From Petrolisthes cinctipes (lineage: Eukaryota > Arthropoda > Malacostraca > Decapoda > Porcellanidae), in NCBI GenBank assembly GCA_033782935.1, contig JAWQEG010000412.1, positions 1,663,501-1,727,500 on the forward strand: 64,000 nt of DNA. Direction: 5' to 3'. Under the pieces are notes generated by a model, which saw nothing but the letters and a program-made list of their open reading frames with translations, made no database searches and had not been told where the DNA came from. Position 1 is the stretch's first letter. Each line of letters starts with the position of its first letter. Positions 1 through 14,661 of the stretch are shown piece after piece. A program made the translations under genes and the position numbers.

Positions 1-129
1 TGCATCCACATATCGACTTTTCGGCACCTAAAATATCGATTTTCAGTATGTTTTGGGCCTGTATTTTGAAAATACTCTAACACTGAGTAGGCATGTACAG
101 TTCGCTTCTGGGACCCCAAAATATCGAAT

Positions 130-2950
130 TTTCGGGTGTTTTGTACCTGAATTTGAGATATCGACTTTGGGCACCTAAAATATCGATTTTTAGCATGTTT
201 TGGGCCTATTTTTTGAAAATATTCTAGCACTAAGTAGGCATGTACAGATCACTTCTGGGACCTCAAAATATCGAATTTCCGGGTGTTTTGAGGTTGAATT
301 TGGGATATAAACGGGTGCAGAAGATGCATAAACATATTGACTTTGGTCACCTAAAATATCGATTTTCAGCATGTTTTGGGCCTGTATTTTGAAAATACTC
401 TAACACAGAAAAGGTAAGTACAGATCGCTTCTGGGACCCAAAAATATCGAATTTTCGGGTGTATGGAGCCTGAATTTGAGATATAAACGGGTACAGAAGA
501 TGCATCCACATATCGACTATTGGGCACCTAAAAGATCGATTTTCAGTATGTTTTGGGCCTGTATATTGAAAATACTCTAACACTGAGTAGGCATGTACAG
601 TTTGCTTCTGGGACCCCAAAATATCGAATTTTCGGGTGTTTTGGGCCTGAATTCGAGATATCGATTTTGGGCACCTAAAATATCGATTTTTAGCATGTTT
701 TGGGCCTATATTTTGAAAATATTCTAGCACTAAGTAGGCATGTACAGATCACTTCTGGGACCCCAAAATATCGAATTTTCGGGTGTTTTGAGCCTGAATT
801 TGAGATATAAACGGGTGCAGAAGATGCATACACATATTGACTTTGGTCAAATAAAATATCGATTTTCAGCATGTTTTGGGCATATATTTTGAAAATACTT
901 TAACACGTAGTAGGCAAGTACAGATCACTTCTGGGACCCCAAAATATCGAATTTTCGGGTGTTTTGAGCCTGAATTTGAGATATAAACGGGTACAGAAGA
1001 TGCATGCCGAAATCGACTTTGGACACTTAAAATATCGATTTTTAGCATGTTTTAAGCCTATATTTTGAAAATATTCAAGCACTGAGTAGGCATGTACAGA
1101 TCGCTTCTGGGACCCAAAAATATCGCATTTTCGGGTGATTTGAGGTTGAATTTGGGATATATACGGGTGCAGAAGATGCATACACATATCGACTTTGGTC
1201 ACCTAAAATATCGATTTTCAGCATGTTTTGGGCCTGTATCTAAGTAGGCATGTACAGATCGCTTCTGGAACCCCAAAATATCGAATTTTCGGATGTTTTG
1301 AGCCTGAATTTGAGATATAAACGGGTACAGAAGATGCATCCACATATCGACTTTTGGGCACCTAAAATATCGATTTTCAGTATCTTTTGAGCCTGTATAT
1401 TGAAAATACTCTAACACGGAGTAGGCATGTACATATCGCTTCTGGGACCCCAAAATATCGAATTTTCAGGTGTTTTGGGCCTGAATTTGAGATATCGACT
1501 TTGGGCACCTAAGATATCGATTTTTAGCATGTTTTGGGCCTATATTTTGAAAATATTCTAGCACTAAGTAGGCATGTACAGATCACTTCTGGGACCTCAA
1601 AATATCGAATTTCCGGGTGTTTTGAGGTTGAATTTGGGATATAAACGGGTGCAGAAGATGCATAAACATATTGACTTTGGTCACCTAAAATATCGATTTT
1701 CAGCATGTTTTGGGCCTGTATTTTGAAAATACTCTAACACAGAAAAGGCAAGTACAGATCGCTTCTGGGACCCAAAAATATCGAATTTTCGGGAGTATGG
1801 AGCCTGAATTTGAGATATAAACGGGTACAGAAGATGCATCCACATATCGACTATTGGGCACCTAAAAGATCGATTTTCAGTATGTTTTCGGCCTGTATAT
1901 TGAAAATACTCTAACACTGAGTAGGCATGTACAGTTTGCTTCTGGGACCCCAAAATATCGAATTTTCGGGTTTTTTGGGCCTGAATTCGAGATATCGACT
2001 TTGGGCACCTAAAATATCGATTTTTAGCATGTTTTGGGCCTATATTTTGAAAATATTCTAGCACTAAGTAGGCATGTACAGATCACTTCTGGGACAACAA
2101 AATATCGAATTTTCGGGTGTTTTGAGCCTGAATTTGAGATATAAACGGGTGCAGAAGATGCATACACATATTGACTTTGGTCACCTAAAATATCGATTTT
2201 CAGCATGTTTTGTGCATATATTTTGAAAATACTTTAACACGGAGTAGGCAAGTACAGATCACTTCTGGGACCCCAAAATGTCGAATTTTCGGGTGTTTTG
2301 AGCCTGAATTTGAGATATAAACGGGTACAGAAGATGCATGCCGAAATCGACTTTGGACACTTAAAATATCGATTTATAGCATGTTTTAAGCCTATATTTT
2401 GAAAATATTCAAGCACTGAGTAGGCATGTACAGATCGCTTCTGGGACCCAAAAATATCGCATTTTCGGGTGATTTGAGGTTGAATTTGGGATATATACGG
2501 GTGCAGAAGATGCATACACATATCGACTTTGGTCACCTAAAATATCGATTTTCAGCATGTTTTGGGCCTGTATCTAAGTAGGCATGTACAGATCGCTTCT
2601 GGAACCCCAAAATATCGAATTTTCGGATGTTTTGAACCTGAATTTGAGATATAAACGGGTACAGAAGATGCATCCACATATCGACTTTTGGGCACCTAAA
2701 ATATCGATTTTCAGTATCTTTTGAGCCTGTATATTGAAAATACTCTAACACGGAGTAGGCATGTACATATCGCTTCTGGGACCCCAAAATATCGAATTTT
2801 CAGGTGTTTTGGGCCTGAATTTGAGATATCGACTTTGGGCACCTAAAATATCGATTTTTAGCATGTTTTGGGCCTATATTTTGAAAATATTCTAGCACTA
2901 ACTAGGCATGTACAGATCACTTCTGGGACCACAAAATATCGAATTTCCGG
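130..2950 (+). repeat. Higher-order repeat, period 1334 bp, about 2.1 copies
   Basis: The sequence from about 190 recurs at 1524 and again in diverging form at 2858, a constant offset of 1334 bp. The copies share private variants such as the GAATTCGAGATATCGA near 650 and 1984, and the GCATGCCGAAATCGACTTTGG near 1000 and 2335. Homology fades before about 130 and after about 2950. The block mixes 176, 159 and 147 bp monomers; for example units start at 1205, 1364 and 1511 (159 then 147 bp). Confidence 0.85.
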
Positions 2951-4710
2951 GTGTTTTGAGCCTGAAATTGAGATATAAACGGGTACAGAAGATGCATGCA
3001 CACATCGACATTGTACACTTAAAATATCGATTTTTAGCATGTTTTGAGCCTATATTTTGAAAAAATTCTAGCACTCAGTAGGCATGTACAGATCGCTTCT
3101 GGGACACAAAAATATCTAATTTTCGGGTGTTTTGAGGTTGAATTTAGGATATAAACGGGTGCAGAAGATGCATACACATATTGACTTTGGTCACCTAAAA
3201 TATCGATTTTCAGCATGTTTTGGGCCTTTTTTTTTAAAATACTCTAACACAGAGTAGGCTAGTACAGATCGCTTCTGGGACCCCAAAATATCGAATTTTC
3301 GGGTGTATGGAGCCTGAATTTGAGATATAAACGGGTACAGAAGATGCATCCACATATCGACTTTAGGGCACCTAAGAGATCGATTTTTAGCATGTTTTGG
3401 GTCTGTATATTGAAAATACTCTAACACGGAGTAGGCATGTACAGATCGCTTCTGGGACCCCAAAATATCGAATTTTCGGGTGTTTTGGGCCTGAATTTGA
3501 GATATCGACTTTGGGCATCTAAGATATCGATTTTTAGCATGTTTTGGGCCTATATTTTGAAAATATTCTAGCAATAAGTAGGCATGTACAGATCGCTTCT
3601 GGGACCCAAAAATATCGAATTTTCGGGTGTTTTGAGATTGAATTTGAGATATAAACAGGTACTGAAGATGCATGCACATATCAACTTTTGGGCACCTAAA
3701 ATATCGATTTTGAGCATGTTTTGGGTCTGTATCTTAAAAACATTCTAACTAGGAGTAGGCATGTACAGATCGCTTCTAGGACCCAAAAATACCGAATTTT
3801 AGTGTGTTTTAAGGTTGAATTTGAGATATAAACGAGTGAAGAAGATGCATACGCATATTGACTTTGTCACCTAAAATATCGCTTTTCAGCATGATTTGGG
3901 CCTGTACCTGAATAGGCATGTACAGATCGCTTCTGGGACCCCAAAATATCGAATTTTCGTGTGTTTGGAGCCTGAATTTGAGATATATACGGGTACAGAA
4001 GATGCATCCACATATCGACTTTTGGGCACCTAAAATATCGATTTTCAGTATGTTTTGTGCCTGTATTTTGAAAATACTCTAATACTGAGTAGGCATGTAC
4101 AGTTCGCTTCTGGGACCCCAAAATATCGAATTTTCGGGTGTTTTGGGCCTGAATTTGAGATATCGACTTTGGGCACCTAAAATATCGATTTTTAGCATGT
4201 TTAGGGCCTAAATTTTTAAAATATTCTAGCACTAAGTAGGCATGTAAAGATCACTTCTGGGACCCCAAAATATCGAATTTTCGGGTGTTTTGAGCCTGAA
4301 TTTGGGATATAAACGGGTGCAGAAGATGCATACACATATTGACTTTGGTCACCTAAAATATCGATTTTCAGCATGTTTTGGGCATATATTTTGAAAATAC
4401 TTTAACACGGAGTAGGCAAATTACAGATCGCTTCTGGGACACAAAAATATCGAATTTTCGGGTGTTTTGAACCTGAATTTGAGATATAAACGGGTACAGA
4501 AGATGCATGCACATATCGACTTTGGACACTTAAAATATCGATTTTTAACATGTTTTAAGCCTATATTTTGAAAACATTCTAGCACTGAGTAGGCATGTAC
4601 AGATCTATTCTGGGACCCAAATATATCGAATTTTTGGGTGATTTGAGGTTGAATTTGGGATATAAACGGGTGCAGAAGATGCTTACACATATTGATTTTG
4701 GTCACCTAAA
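2800..4710 (+). repeat. Satellite block duplicated at 12752-14661
   Basis: This block matches 12752-14661 at an offset of 9951-9952 bp at both ends, sharing rare variants such as a CGCTTTTCAGCATGATTTGG unit (3880 and 13831). Inside, the offset drops to about 9775 near 3680 and returns to 9951 by 3880. The downstream copy therefore lacks one 177-bp unit and has gained another of about 176 bp. This is a long-range duplication within the array, older than the homogenised HORs. Confidence 0.75.
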
Positions 4711-5029
4711 ATATCGATTTTCAGCATGTTTTGGGCCTGTATCTAAGTAGGCATGTACAGATCGCTTCTGGGACCCCAAAATATCGAATTTTCGGGTGTT
4801 TGGAGCCTGAATTTGAGATATAAACGGGTACAGAAGATGCATCCACATATCGACTTTTGGGCACCTAAAATATCGATTTTCAGTATGTTATGTGCCTGTA
4901 TTTTGAAAATACTCTAACACTGAGTAGGCATGTACATATCGCTTCTGGGACCCAAAAATATCGAATTTTCGGGTATTTTGGGCCTGAATTTGAGATATCG
5001 ACTTTGGGCACCTAAAATATCGATTTTTA

Positions 5030-7826
5030 GCATGTTTTGGGCCTATATTTTGAAAATATTCTAGCACTAAGTAGGCATGTACAGATCACTTCTGGGACCC
5101 CAAAAAATCGAATTTCCGGGTATTTTGAGCCTGAATTTGAGATATAAACGGGTACAGAAGATGCATGCACACATCGACTTAGGACACTTAAAATATCGAT
5201 TTTTAGCATGTTTTGAGCCTATATTTTGAAAACATTCTAGCACTGAATAGGCATGTACAGATCGCTTCTGGGACACAAAAATATCTAATTTTCGGGTGTT
5301 TTGAGGTTGAATTTGGGATATAAACGGGTGCAGAAGATTCATAAACATATTGACTTTGGTCACATAAAATATCGATTTTCAGCATGTTTTGGGCCTGAAT
5401 TTTGAAAATACTCTACCACAGAGTAGGCAAGTACAGATCGCTTCTGGGACCCCAAAATATCGAATTTTCGGGTGTATGGAGCCTGAATTTGAGATATAAA
5501 CGGGTACAGAAGATGCATGCACATATCGACTTTCGGGCACCTAAAATATCGATTTTCAGCATGTTTTGGGTCTGTATCTTGAAAACATTTTAACTAGGAT
5601 AAGGCATGTACAGATTGCTTCTAGGACCCAAAAATACCGAATTTTCGGGGTTTTTAGCCTAAATTTGAGATATAAACGGGTACAGAAGATGCATGCACAT
5701 ATCGACTTTTGGGCACCTAAAATATCGATTTTCAGCATGTTTTGGGTCTGTATCTTGAAAACATTCTAACTAGTTGTAGGCATGTACAGTTCGCTTGTGG
5801 GACCCCAAAATATCGAATTTTCGGGTGTTTTTGGCCTGAATTTGAGATATCGACTTTGGGCACCTAAAATATCGATTTTTAGCATGTTTTGGGCCTATAT
5901 TTTGAAAAAATTCTAGCACTGAGTAGGCATGTACAGATCGCTTCTGGGACCCAAAAATGTCAAATTTTCGGGTGTTGTGAGGTTGAATTTGGGATATAAA
6001 CGGGTGCAGAAGATGCATACCCATATTGACTTTGGTCACCTAAAATATCGATTTTCAGCATGTTTTGGGCCTGTATCTACGTAGGCATGTACAGATCGCT
6101 TTTGGGACCCCAAAATATCGAATTTTCGGTTGTTTGGAGCCTGAATTTGAGATATAAACGGGTACAGAAGATGCATGCACATATCGACTTAGGTCACATA
6201 AAATATCGATTTTTAGCATGTTTTGAGCCTATATTTTAAAAACATTCTAGCACTCAGTAGGCATGTACAGATCGCTTCTGGGACCCCAAAATATCGAATT
6301 TTCTGGTGTTTTGAGCCTGAATTTGAGATATAAACGGGTACAGAAGATTCATCCACATATAGACTTTTGGGCACCTAAAAGATCGATTTTCAGTATGTTT
6401 TGGGCCTGTATTTTGAAAATACTCTAACACTGAGTAGGCATGTACAGTTCGCTTCTGGGACCCCAAAATATCGAATTTTCGGGTGTTTTGGGCCTAAATT
6501 TGAGATATCGACTTTGGGCACCTAAAATATCGATTTTTGGGATGATTTGGGCCTATATTTTGAAAATATTCTAGCACTGAGTAGGCATGTACAGATCACT
6601 TCTGGTACCCCAAAATATCGAATTTTCGGGTGTTTTGAGCCTGAATTTGAGATATAAACGGGTACAGAAGATGCATGCACACATCGACTTTGGACAATTA
6701 AAATATCGATTTTTAGCATGTTTTGAGCCTCTATTTTGAAAACATTCTAGCACTGAGTAGGCATGTACAGATCGCTTCTGGGACACAAAAATATCTAATT
6801 TTCGGGTGTTTTGAGGTTGAATTTGGGATATAAACGGGTGCAGAAGATGCATAAACATATTGACTTTGGTCACATAAAATATCGATTTTCAGCATGTTTT
6901 GGGCCTGAATTTTGAAAATATTCTACCTCAGAGTAGGCAAGTACAGATCGCTTCTGGGACCCCAAAATATCGAATTTTCGGGTGTATGGAGCCTGAATTT
7001 GAGATATAAACGGGTACAGAAGATGCATGCACATATCGACTTTCGGGCACCTAAAATATCGATTTTCAGCATGTTTTGGGTCTGTATCTTGAAAACATTT
7101 TAACTAGGATAAGGCATGTACAGATTGCTTCTAGGACCCAAAAATACCGAATTTTCGGGGTTTTTTAGCCTAAATTTGAGATATAAACGGGTACAGAAGA
7201 TGCATGCACATATCGACTTTTGGGCACCTAAAATATCGATTTTCAGCATGTTTTGGGTCTGTATCTTGAAAACATTCTGTCTAGTTGTAGGCATGTACAG
7301 TTCGCTTGTGGGACCCCAAAATATCGAATTTTCGGGTGTTTTTGGCCTGAATTTGAGATATCGACTTTGGGCACCTAAAATATCGATTTTTAGCATGTTT
7401 TGGGCCTATATTTTGAAAAAATTCTAGCACTGAGTAGGCATGTACAGATCGCTTCTGGGACCCAAAAATGTCAAATTTTCGGGTGTTTTGAGGTTGAATT
7501 TGGGATATAAACGGGTGCAGAAGATGCATACCCATATTGACTTTGGTCACCTAAAATATCGATTTTCAGCATGTTTTGGGCCTGTATCTACGTAGGCATG
7601 TACAGATCGCTTTTGGGACCCCAAAATATCGAATTTTCGGTTGTTTGGAGCCTGAATTTGAGATATAAACGGGTACAGAAGATGCATGCACATATCGACT
7701 TTGGTCACTTAAAATATCGATTTTTAGCATGTTTTGAGCCTATATTTTAAAAACATTCTAGCACTCAGTAGGCATGTACAGATCGCTTCTGGGACCCCAA
7801 AATATCGAATTTTCTGGTGTTTGGAG
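5030..7826 (+). repeat. Higher-order repeat, period 1510-1511 bp
   Basis: The sequence from about 5140 recurs from about 6650 to 7826. The offset is 1510 bp, becoming 1511 after an extra T near 7160. Shared private features include the GTCTGTATCTTGAAAACATT units with AACTAGGATAAGGCATG (5590 and 7100) and AACTAGTTGTAGG or its one-base variant (5768 and 7280). About 1.85 copies are present. Confidence 0.8.
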
Positions 7827-10800
7827 CCTGAATTTGAGATATCGACTTTGGGCACCTAAAATATCGATTTTTGGGATGATTTGGGCCTATATTTTGAAAA
7901 TATTCTAGCACTAAGTAGGCATGTACAGATCACTTCTGGGACCCCAAAATATCGAATTTTCGGGTGTTTTGAGCCTGAATTTGAGATATAAACGGGTACA
8001 GAAGATGCATGCACACATCGACTTTGGACACTTAAAATATCGATTTTTAGCATGTTTTGAGCCTCTATTTTGAAAACATTCTAGCACTGAGTAGGCATGT
8101 TCAGATCGTTTCTGGGACCCCAAAATATCGAATTTTCGGATGTTTTGGGCCTGAATTTGAGATATCGACTTTGGGCACCTAAAATATCGTTTTTTAGCAT
8201 GTTTTGGGCCTATATTTTGAAAACATTCTAGCACTGAGTAGGCATGTACAGATCGCTTCTGGGACCCAAAAATATCGAATTTTCGGGTTTTTTGAGGTTG
8301 AATTTGGGATATAAACGGTTGCTGAAGATGCATACACATATTGACTTTGGTTACCTAAAATATCGATTTTCATCAAGTTTTGGTCCTGTATCTACGCAGG
8401 CATGTACAGATCGCTTCTGGGACCCCAAAATATCGAATTTTCGGGTGTTTGGAGCCTGAATTTAAAATATAAACGGGTACAGAAGATGCATGGACGTATC
8501 AACTTCTGGGCACGTAAAATATCGATTTTCTGTATGTTTTGGGCCTGTATTTTGAAAATACTCTAACACGGAGTAGGCATCTACAGATCGCTTCTGGGAC
8601 CACAAAATATCGATTTTTCAGGTGTTTTGGGCCTGAATTTGAGATATCGACTTTGGGCACCTAAAATATCGATTTTCAGCATGTTTTGGGCCTATATTTT
8701 AAAAATATTCTAGCACTGAGTAGGCATGTACAAATCGCTTCTGGGACCCCAAAATATCGAATTTTCGGGTGGTTTGAGCTTGAATTTGAGATATAAACAG
8801 GTACTGAAGATACATGCACATATCGACTTTTGGGCACCTAAAATATCGATTTTGAGCATGTTTTGGGTCTGTATCTTGGAAAATGTCGAACTAGGAGTAG
8901 GCATGTACAGATCGCTTCTAGGACCCAAAAATACAGAATTTTCGGGTGTTTTGAGCCTGAATTTGAGATATAAACGGGTACAGGAGATGCATGCACATAT
9001 CGACTTTGGTCACTTAAAATATCGATTTTTAGCATGTATTAAGCCTATATTTTAAAAACATTCTAGCACTGAGTAGTTATGTACATATCGCTTCTGGGAC
9101 CCAAAAATATCGAATTTTCTGGTGTTTGGAGCCTGAATTTGATATATAAACGGGTACAGAAGATTCATCCACATATCGACTTTTCGGCTCCTAAAAGATC
9201 GATTTTCAGTATGTTTTGGGCCTGTATTTTGAAAAGACTCTAACACTGAGTAGGCATGTACAGTTCGCTTCTGGGACCCCAAAATATCGAATTTTCGATT
9301 GTTTTGGGCCTGAATTTGAAATATCGACTTAGGGCACCTAAAATATCGATTTTTAGCATGTTTTGGGCCTATATTTTGAAAACATTCTACCACTAAGTAG
9401 GCATGTACAGATCACTTCTGGGACCCCAAAATATCGAATTTTCGGGTGTTTTGAGCCTGAATTTGAGATATAAACGGGTACAGAAGATGCATGCACACAT
9501 CGACTTTGGACACTTAAAATATCGATTTTTAGCATGTTTTAAGCCTATATTTTGAAAACATTCTAGCACTGAGTAGGCATGTACAAATCGCTTCTGGGAC
9601 CGCAAAATATCGAATTTTCGGGTGTTTTGGGCATGAATTTGAGATATCGACTTTGGGCACCTAAAATATCGATTTTTAGCATGTTTTGGGCCTATATTTT
9701 GAAAACATTCGAGCACTGAGTTGGCATGTACAGATCGCTTCTAGGACCCAAAAATATCGAATTTTCGGGTGTTTTGAGGTTGAATTTGGGATATAAACGG
9801 GTGCAGTAGATGCATACACATATTGACTTTGGTCACCTAAAATATCGATTTTCATCATGTTTTGGGACTGTATCCACGTAGGCATGTACAGATCGTTTCT
9901 GGTACCCCAAAATATCGAATTTTTGGGTATTTGGAGCCTGAATTTAAAATATAAACGGGTACAGAAGATGCATGCACATATCAACTTCTGGGCACCTAAA
10001 ATATCGATTTTCAGTATGTTTTGGGCCTGTATTTTGAAAATACTCTAACACGGAATAGGCATCTACAGATCGCTTCTGGGACCCCAAAATATCGATTTTT
10101 CAGGTGTTTTGGGCCTGAATTTGAGATATCGACTTTGGGCACCTAAAATATCGATTTTCAGGATGTTTTGGGCCAATATTTTGAAAATATTCTAGCACTG
10201 AGTAGGCATGTACAAATCGCTTCTGGGACCCCTAAATATCGAATTTTCGGGTGGTTTGAGCCTGAATTTGAGATATAAACAGGTACTGAAGATGCTTGCA
10301 CATAACGACTTTTGGGCACCTAAAATATCGATTTTTAGCATGTTTTGGACCTATATTTTGAAAATATTCTAGCGCTGAGTAGGCATGTACAAATCGCTTC
10401 TGTGACTCCAAAATATCGAATTTTTGGGTGTTTTGAGCCTGAATTTGAAATATAAACGGGTACAGAAAATGCATGCACATATTGACTTTGGGCACCTAAA
10501 ATATCGATTTTCAGCATGTTTTGGGCCTGTATTTTGAAAATACTCTAACACGGAGTAGGCATGTACAGATCGCTTGTGGTACCCAAAAATATCGAATTTT
10601 CGGGTGTTCTGAGCCTGAATTTGAGATATAAATAGGTACTGAAGATGCATGCACATATCGACTTTTGGGCATCTAAAATATCGATTTTGAGCATGTTTTG
10701 GGTCTGTATCTTGAAAACATTCTAACTAGGAGTAGGCATGTACAAGTCGCTTCTGGGACCCCAAAATATCGAATTTTTGGGTGTTTTGAGGTTGAATTTG

Positions 10801-12751
10801 AGATATAAACGAGTGCAGAAGATGCATACACATATTGACTTTGGGCACCTAAAATATCGATTTTCAGCATGTTTTGGGCTTTTTTCTGAATAGGCATGTA
10901 CAGATCGCTTCTGGGACCTCATAATATCGAATTTTCGCGTGTTTTGAGCCTGAATTTGAGATATAAACTGGTACTGAAGATGTATGCACATATCGACTTT
11001 TGGGCACCTAAAAGATCGATTTTCAGCATGTTTTTGGCCTGTATCTGAGTAGGCATGTACAGATCGCTTCTGTGACCCCAAAATATTGAATTTTCGGGTG
11101 TTTGGAGCCTGAATTTGAGATATATACGGGTACAGAAGATGCATCCACATATCGACTTTTGGGCACCTAAAAGATCGATTTTCAGTATGTTTTGGGTCTG
11201 TTTTTTTAAAATACTCTAACACGGAGTAGGCATGTACAGTTTGCTTCTTGGACCCCAAAATATCGAATTTACGGGTGTTTTGGGCCTGAATTCGAGATAT
11301 CGACTTTGGGCACCTAAAATATCGATTTTTGGGATGATTTGGGCCTATATTTTGAAAATATTCTAGCACTAATTAGGCATGTACAGATCACTTCTGGGAC
11401 CCCAAAATATCGAATTTTCGGGTGTTTTGAGCCTGAATTTGAGATATAAACGGGTACAGAAGATGCATGCACACATCGACTTTGGACACTTAAAATATCG
11501 ATTTTTAGCATGTTTTGAGCCTATATTTTGAAAACATTCTAGCACTGAGTAGACATGTACAGATCGCTTCTAGGACCCAAAAATACCGAATTTTCGGGTG
11601 TTTTGAGCCTGAATTTGAGATATAAACAGGTACAAAAGATACATGCACATATCTACTGCGGACACTTAAAATATCGATTTTCAGTATGTTTTGTGCCTGT
11701 ATTTTGAAAATACTCTAATACTGAGTAGGCATGTACAGTTCGCTTCTGGGACCCCAAAATATCGAATTTTCGGGTGTTTAGGGCCTGAATTTGAGATATC
11801 GACTTTGGGCACCTAAAATATCGATTTTTAGCATGTTTAGGGCCTAAATTTTGAAAATATTCTAGCACTAAGTAGGCATGTACAGATCACTTCTGGGACC
11901 CCAAAATATCGAATTTTCGGGTGTTTTGAGCCTGAATTTGGGATATAAACGGGTGCAGAAGATGCATACACATATTGACTTTGGTCACCTAAAATATCGA
12001 TTTTCAGCATGTTTTGGGCATATATTTTGAAAATACTTTAACACGGAGTAGGCAAATTACAGATCGCTTCTGGGACCTAAAAATATCGAATTTTCGGGTG
12101 ATTTGAGGTTGAATTTGGGATATAAACGGGTGCAGATGATGCATACACATATTGATTTTGGTCACCAAAAATATCGATTTTCAGTATGTTTTGGGCCTGT
12201 ATCTACGTAGGCATGTACAGATCGCTTTTGGGACCCCAAAATATCGAATTTTCGGTTGTTTGGAGCCTAAATTTGAGATATAAACGGATACAGAAGATGC
12301 ATGCACATATCGACTTTTGGGCACCTAAAAGATCGATTTTCAGTATGTTTTGCGCCTGTATTTTGAAAATACTCTAACACTGAGTAGGCATGTACAGTTC
12401 GCTTCAGGGACCCCAAAATATCGAATTTTCGGGTGTTTTGGGCCTGAATTTGAGATATTGACTTTGGGCACCTAAAATATCGATTTTTGGGATGATTTGG
12501 GCCTATATTTTGAAAATATTCTAGCACTAAGTAGGCATGTACAGATCACTTCTGGGACCCCAAAATATCGAATTTTCGGGTGTTTTGAGCCTGAATTTGA
12601 GATATAAACGGGTACAGAAGATGCATGCACACATCGACTTTGGACACTTAAAATATCGATTTTTAGCATGTTTTGAGTTTCTATTTTGAAAACATTCTAG
12701 CACTGAGTAGGCATGTACAGATCGTTTCTGGGACCCCAAAATATCGAATTT
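7827..12751 (+). repeat. Diverged satellite monomers, no simple HOR
   Basis: Same satellite and orientation as the flanks. I see no short-period higher-order repeat here. Part of it (about 8170-9060) resembles 15630-16440 at an offset near 7460 bp, including a run with TTGGAAAATGTC in place of the usual TTGAAAACATT (8876 and 15502). No gene, RNA or mobile element is visible. Confidence 0.8.
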
Positions 12752-14661
12752 TCGGGTGTTTTGGGCCTGAATTTGAGATATCGACTTTGGGCACCTAAAA
12801 TATCGATTTTTAGCATGTTTTGGGCCTATATTTTGAAAATATTCTAGCTCTAAGTAGGCATGTACAGATCACTTCTGGGACCACAAAATATCGAATTTCC
12901 GGGTGTATTGAGCCTGAAATTGAGATATAAACGGGTAAAGAAGATGCATGCACACATCGACTTTGGACACTTAAAATATCGATTTTTAGCATGTTTTGAG
13001 CCTATATTTTGAAAACATTCTAGCACTCAGTAGGCATGTACAGATCGCTTCTGGGACACAAAAATATCTAATTTTCGGGTGATTTGAGGGTGAATTTAGG
13101 ATATAAACGGGTGCAGAAGATGCATACGCATATTGACTTTGGTCACCTAAAATATCGATTTTCAGCATGTTTTGGGCCTGTTTTTTGAAAATACTCTAAC
13201 ACAGAGTAGGCATGTACAGATCGCTTCTGGGGCCCCAAAATATCGAATTTTCGGGTGTTTTGGGCCTGAATTTGAGATATCGACTTTGGGCACCTAAGAT
13301 ATCGATTTTTAGCATGTTTTGGGCCTATATTTTGAAAATATTCTAGCAGTAAGTAGGCATTTACAGATCGCTTCTGGGACCCAAAAATATCGAATTTTCG
13401 GGTGTTTTGAAATTGAATTTGAGATATAAACAGGTACTGAAGATGCATGCACATATCAACTTTTGGGCACCTAAAATATCGATTTTGAGCATGTTTTGGG
13501 TCTGTATCTTGAAAACATTCTAACTAGGAGTAGGCATGTACAGATCGCTTCTAGGACCCAAAAATACCGAATTTTCGGGTGTTTTGAGCCTGAATTTGAG
13601 ATATAAACAGGTACAAAAGATACATGCACATATCTACTGCGGACACTTAAAATATCGATTTTTAGCATGTTTTGTGCCTATATTTTGAAAACATTCTAGG
13701 ACTGAGTAGGCATGTACAGATCGCATCTGGGACCCAAAAATATCGAATTTTCGTGTGTTTTAAGGTTGAATTTGAGATATAAACAAGTGAAGAAGATGCA
13801 TACGCATATTGTCTTTGGCACCTAAAATATCGCTTTTCAGCATGATTTGGGCCTGTACCTGAATAGGCATGTACAGACCGCTTCTGGGACCCCAAAATAT
13901 CGAATTTTCGTGTGTTTGGAGCCTGAATTTGAGATATAAACGGGTACAGAAGATGCATCCACATATCGACTTTTGGGCACCTAAAATATCGATTTTCAGT
14001 ATGTTTTGTGCCTGTATTTTGAAAATACTCTAATACTGAGTAGGCATGTACAGTTCGCTTCTGGGACCCCAAAATATCGAATTTTCGGGTGTTTTGGGCC
14101 TGAATTTGAGATATCGACTTTGGGCACCTAAAATATCGATTTTTAGCATGTTTAGGGCCTAAATTTTGAAAATATTCTAGCACTAAGTAGGCATGTACAG
14201 ATCACTTCTGGGACCCCAAAATATCGAATTTTCGGGTGTTTTGAGCCTGAATTTGGGATATAAACGGGTGCAGAAGATGCATACACATATTGACTTTGGT
14301 CACCTAAAATATCGATTTTCAGCATGTTTTGGGCATATATTTTGAAAATACTTTAACACGGAGTAAGCAAATTACAGATCGCTTCTGGGACCTAAAAATA
14401 TCGAATTTTCGGGTGTTTTGAGCCTGAATTTGAGATATAAACGGGTACAGAAGATGCATGCACATATCGACTTTGGACACTTAAAATATTGATTTTTAAC
14501 ATGTTTTAAGCCTATATTTTGAAAACATTCTAGCACTGAGTAGGCATGTACAGATCGCTTCTGGGACCCAAAAATATCGAATTTTCGGGTTATTTGAGGT
14601 TGAATTTGGGATATAAACGGGTGCAGATGATGCATACACATATTGATTTTGGTCACCTAAA
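12752..14661 (+). repeat. Downstream copy of the 2800-4710 satellite block
   Basis: Partner of 2800-4710. It has lost one 177-bp monomer (between about 13250 and 13300) and carries an extra monomer near 13640-13810 relative to the upstream copy, so the net offset at both ends is the same. This is consistent with monomer-level gain and loss after duplication. Confidence 0.75.
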
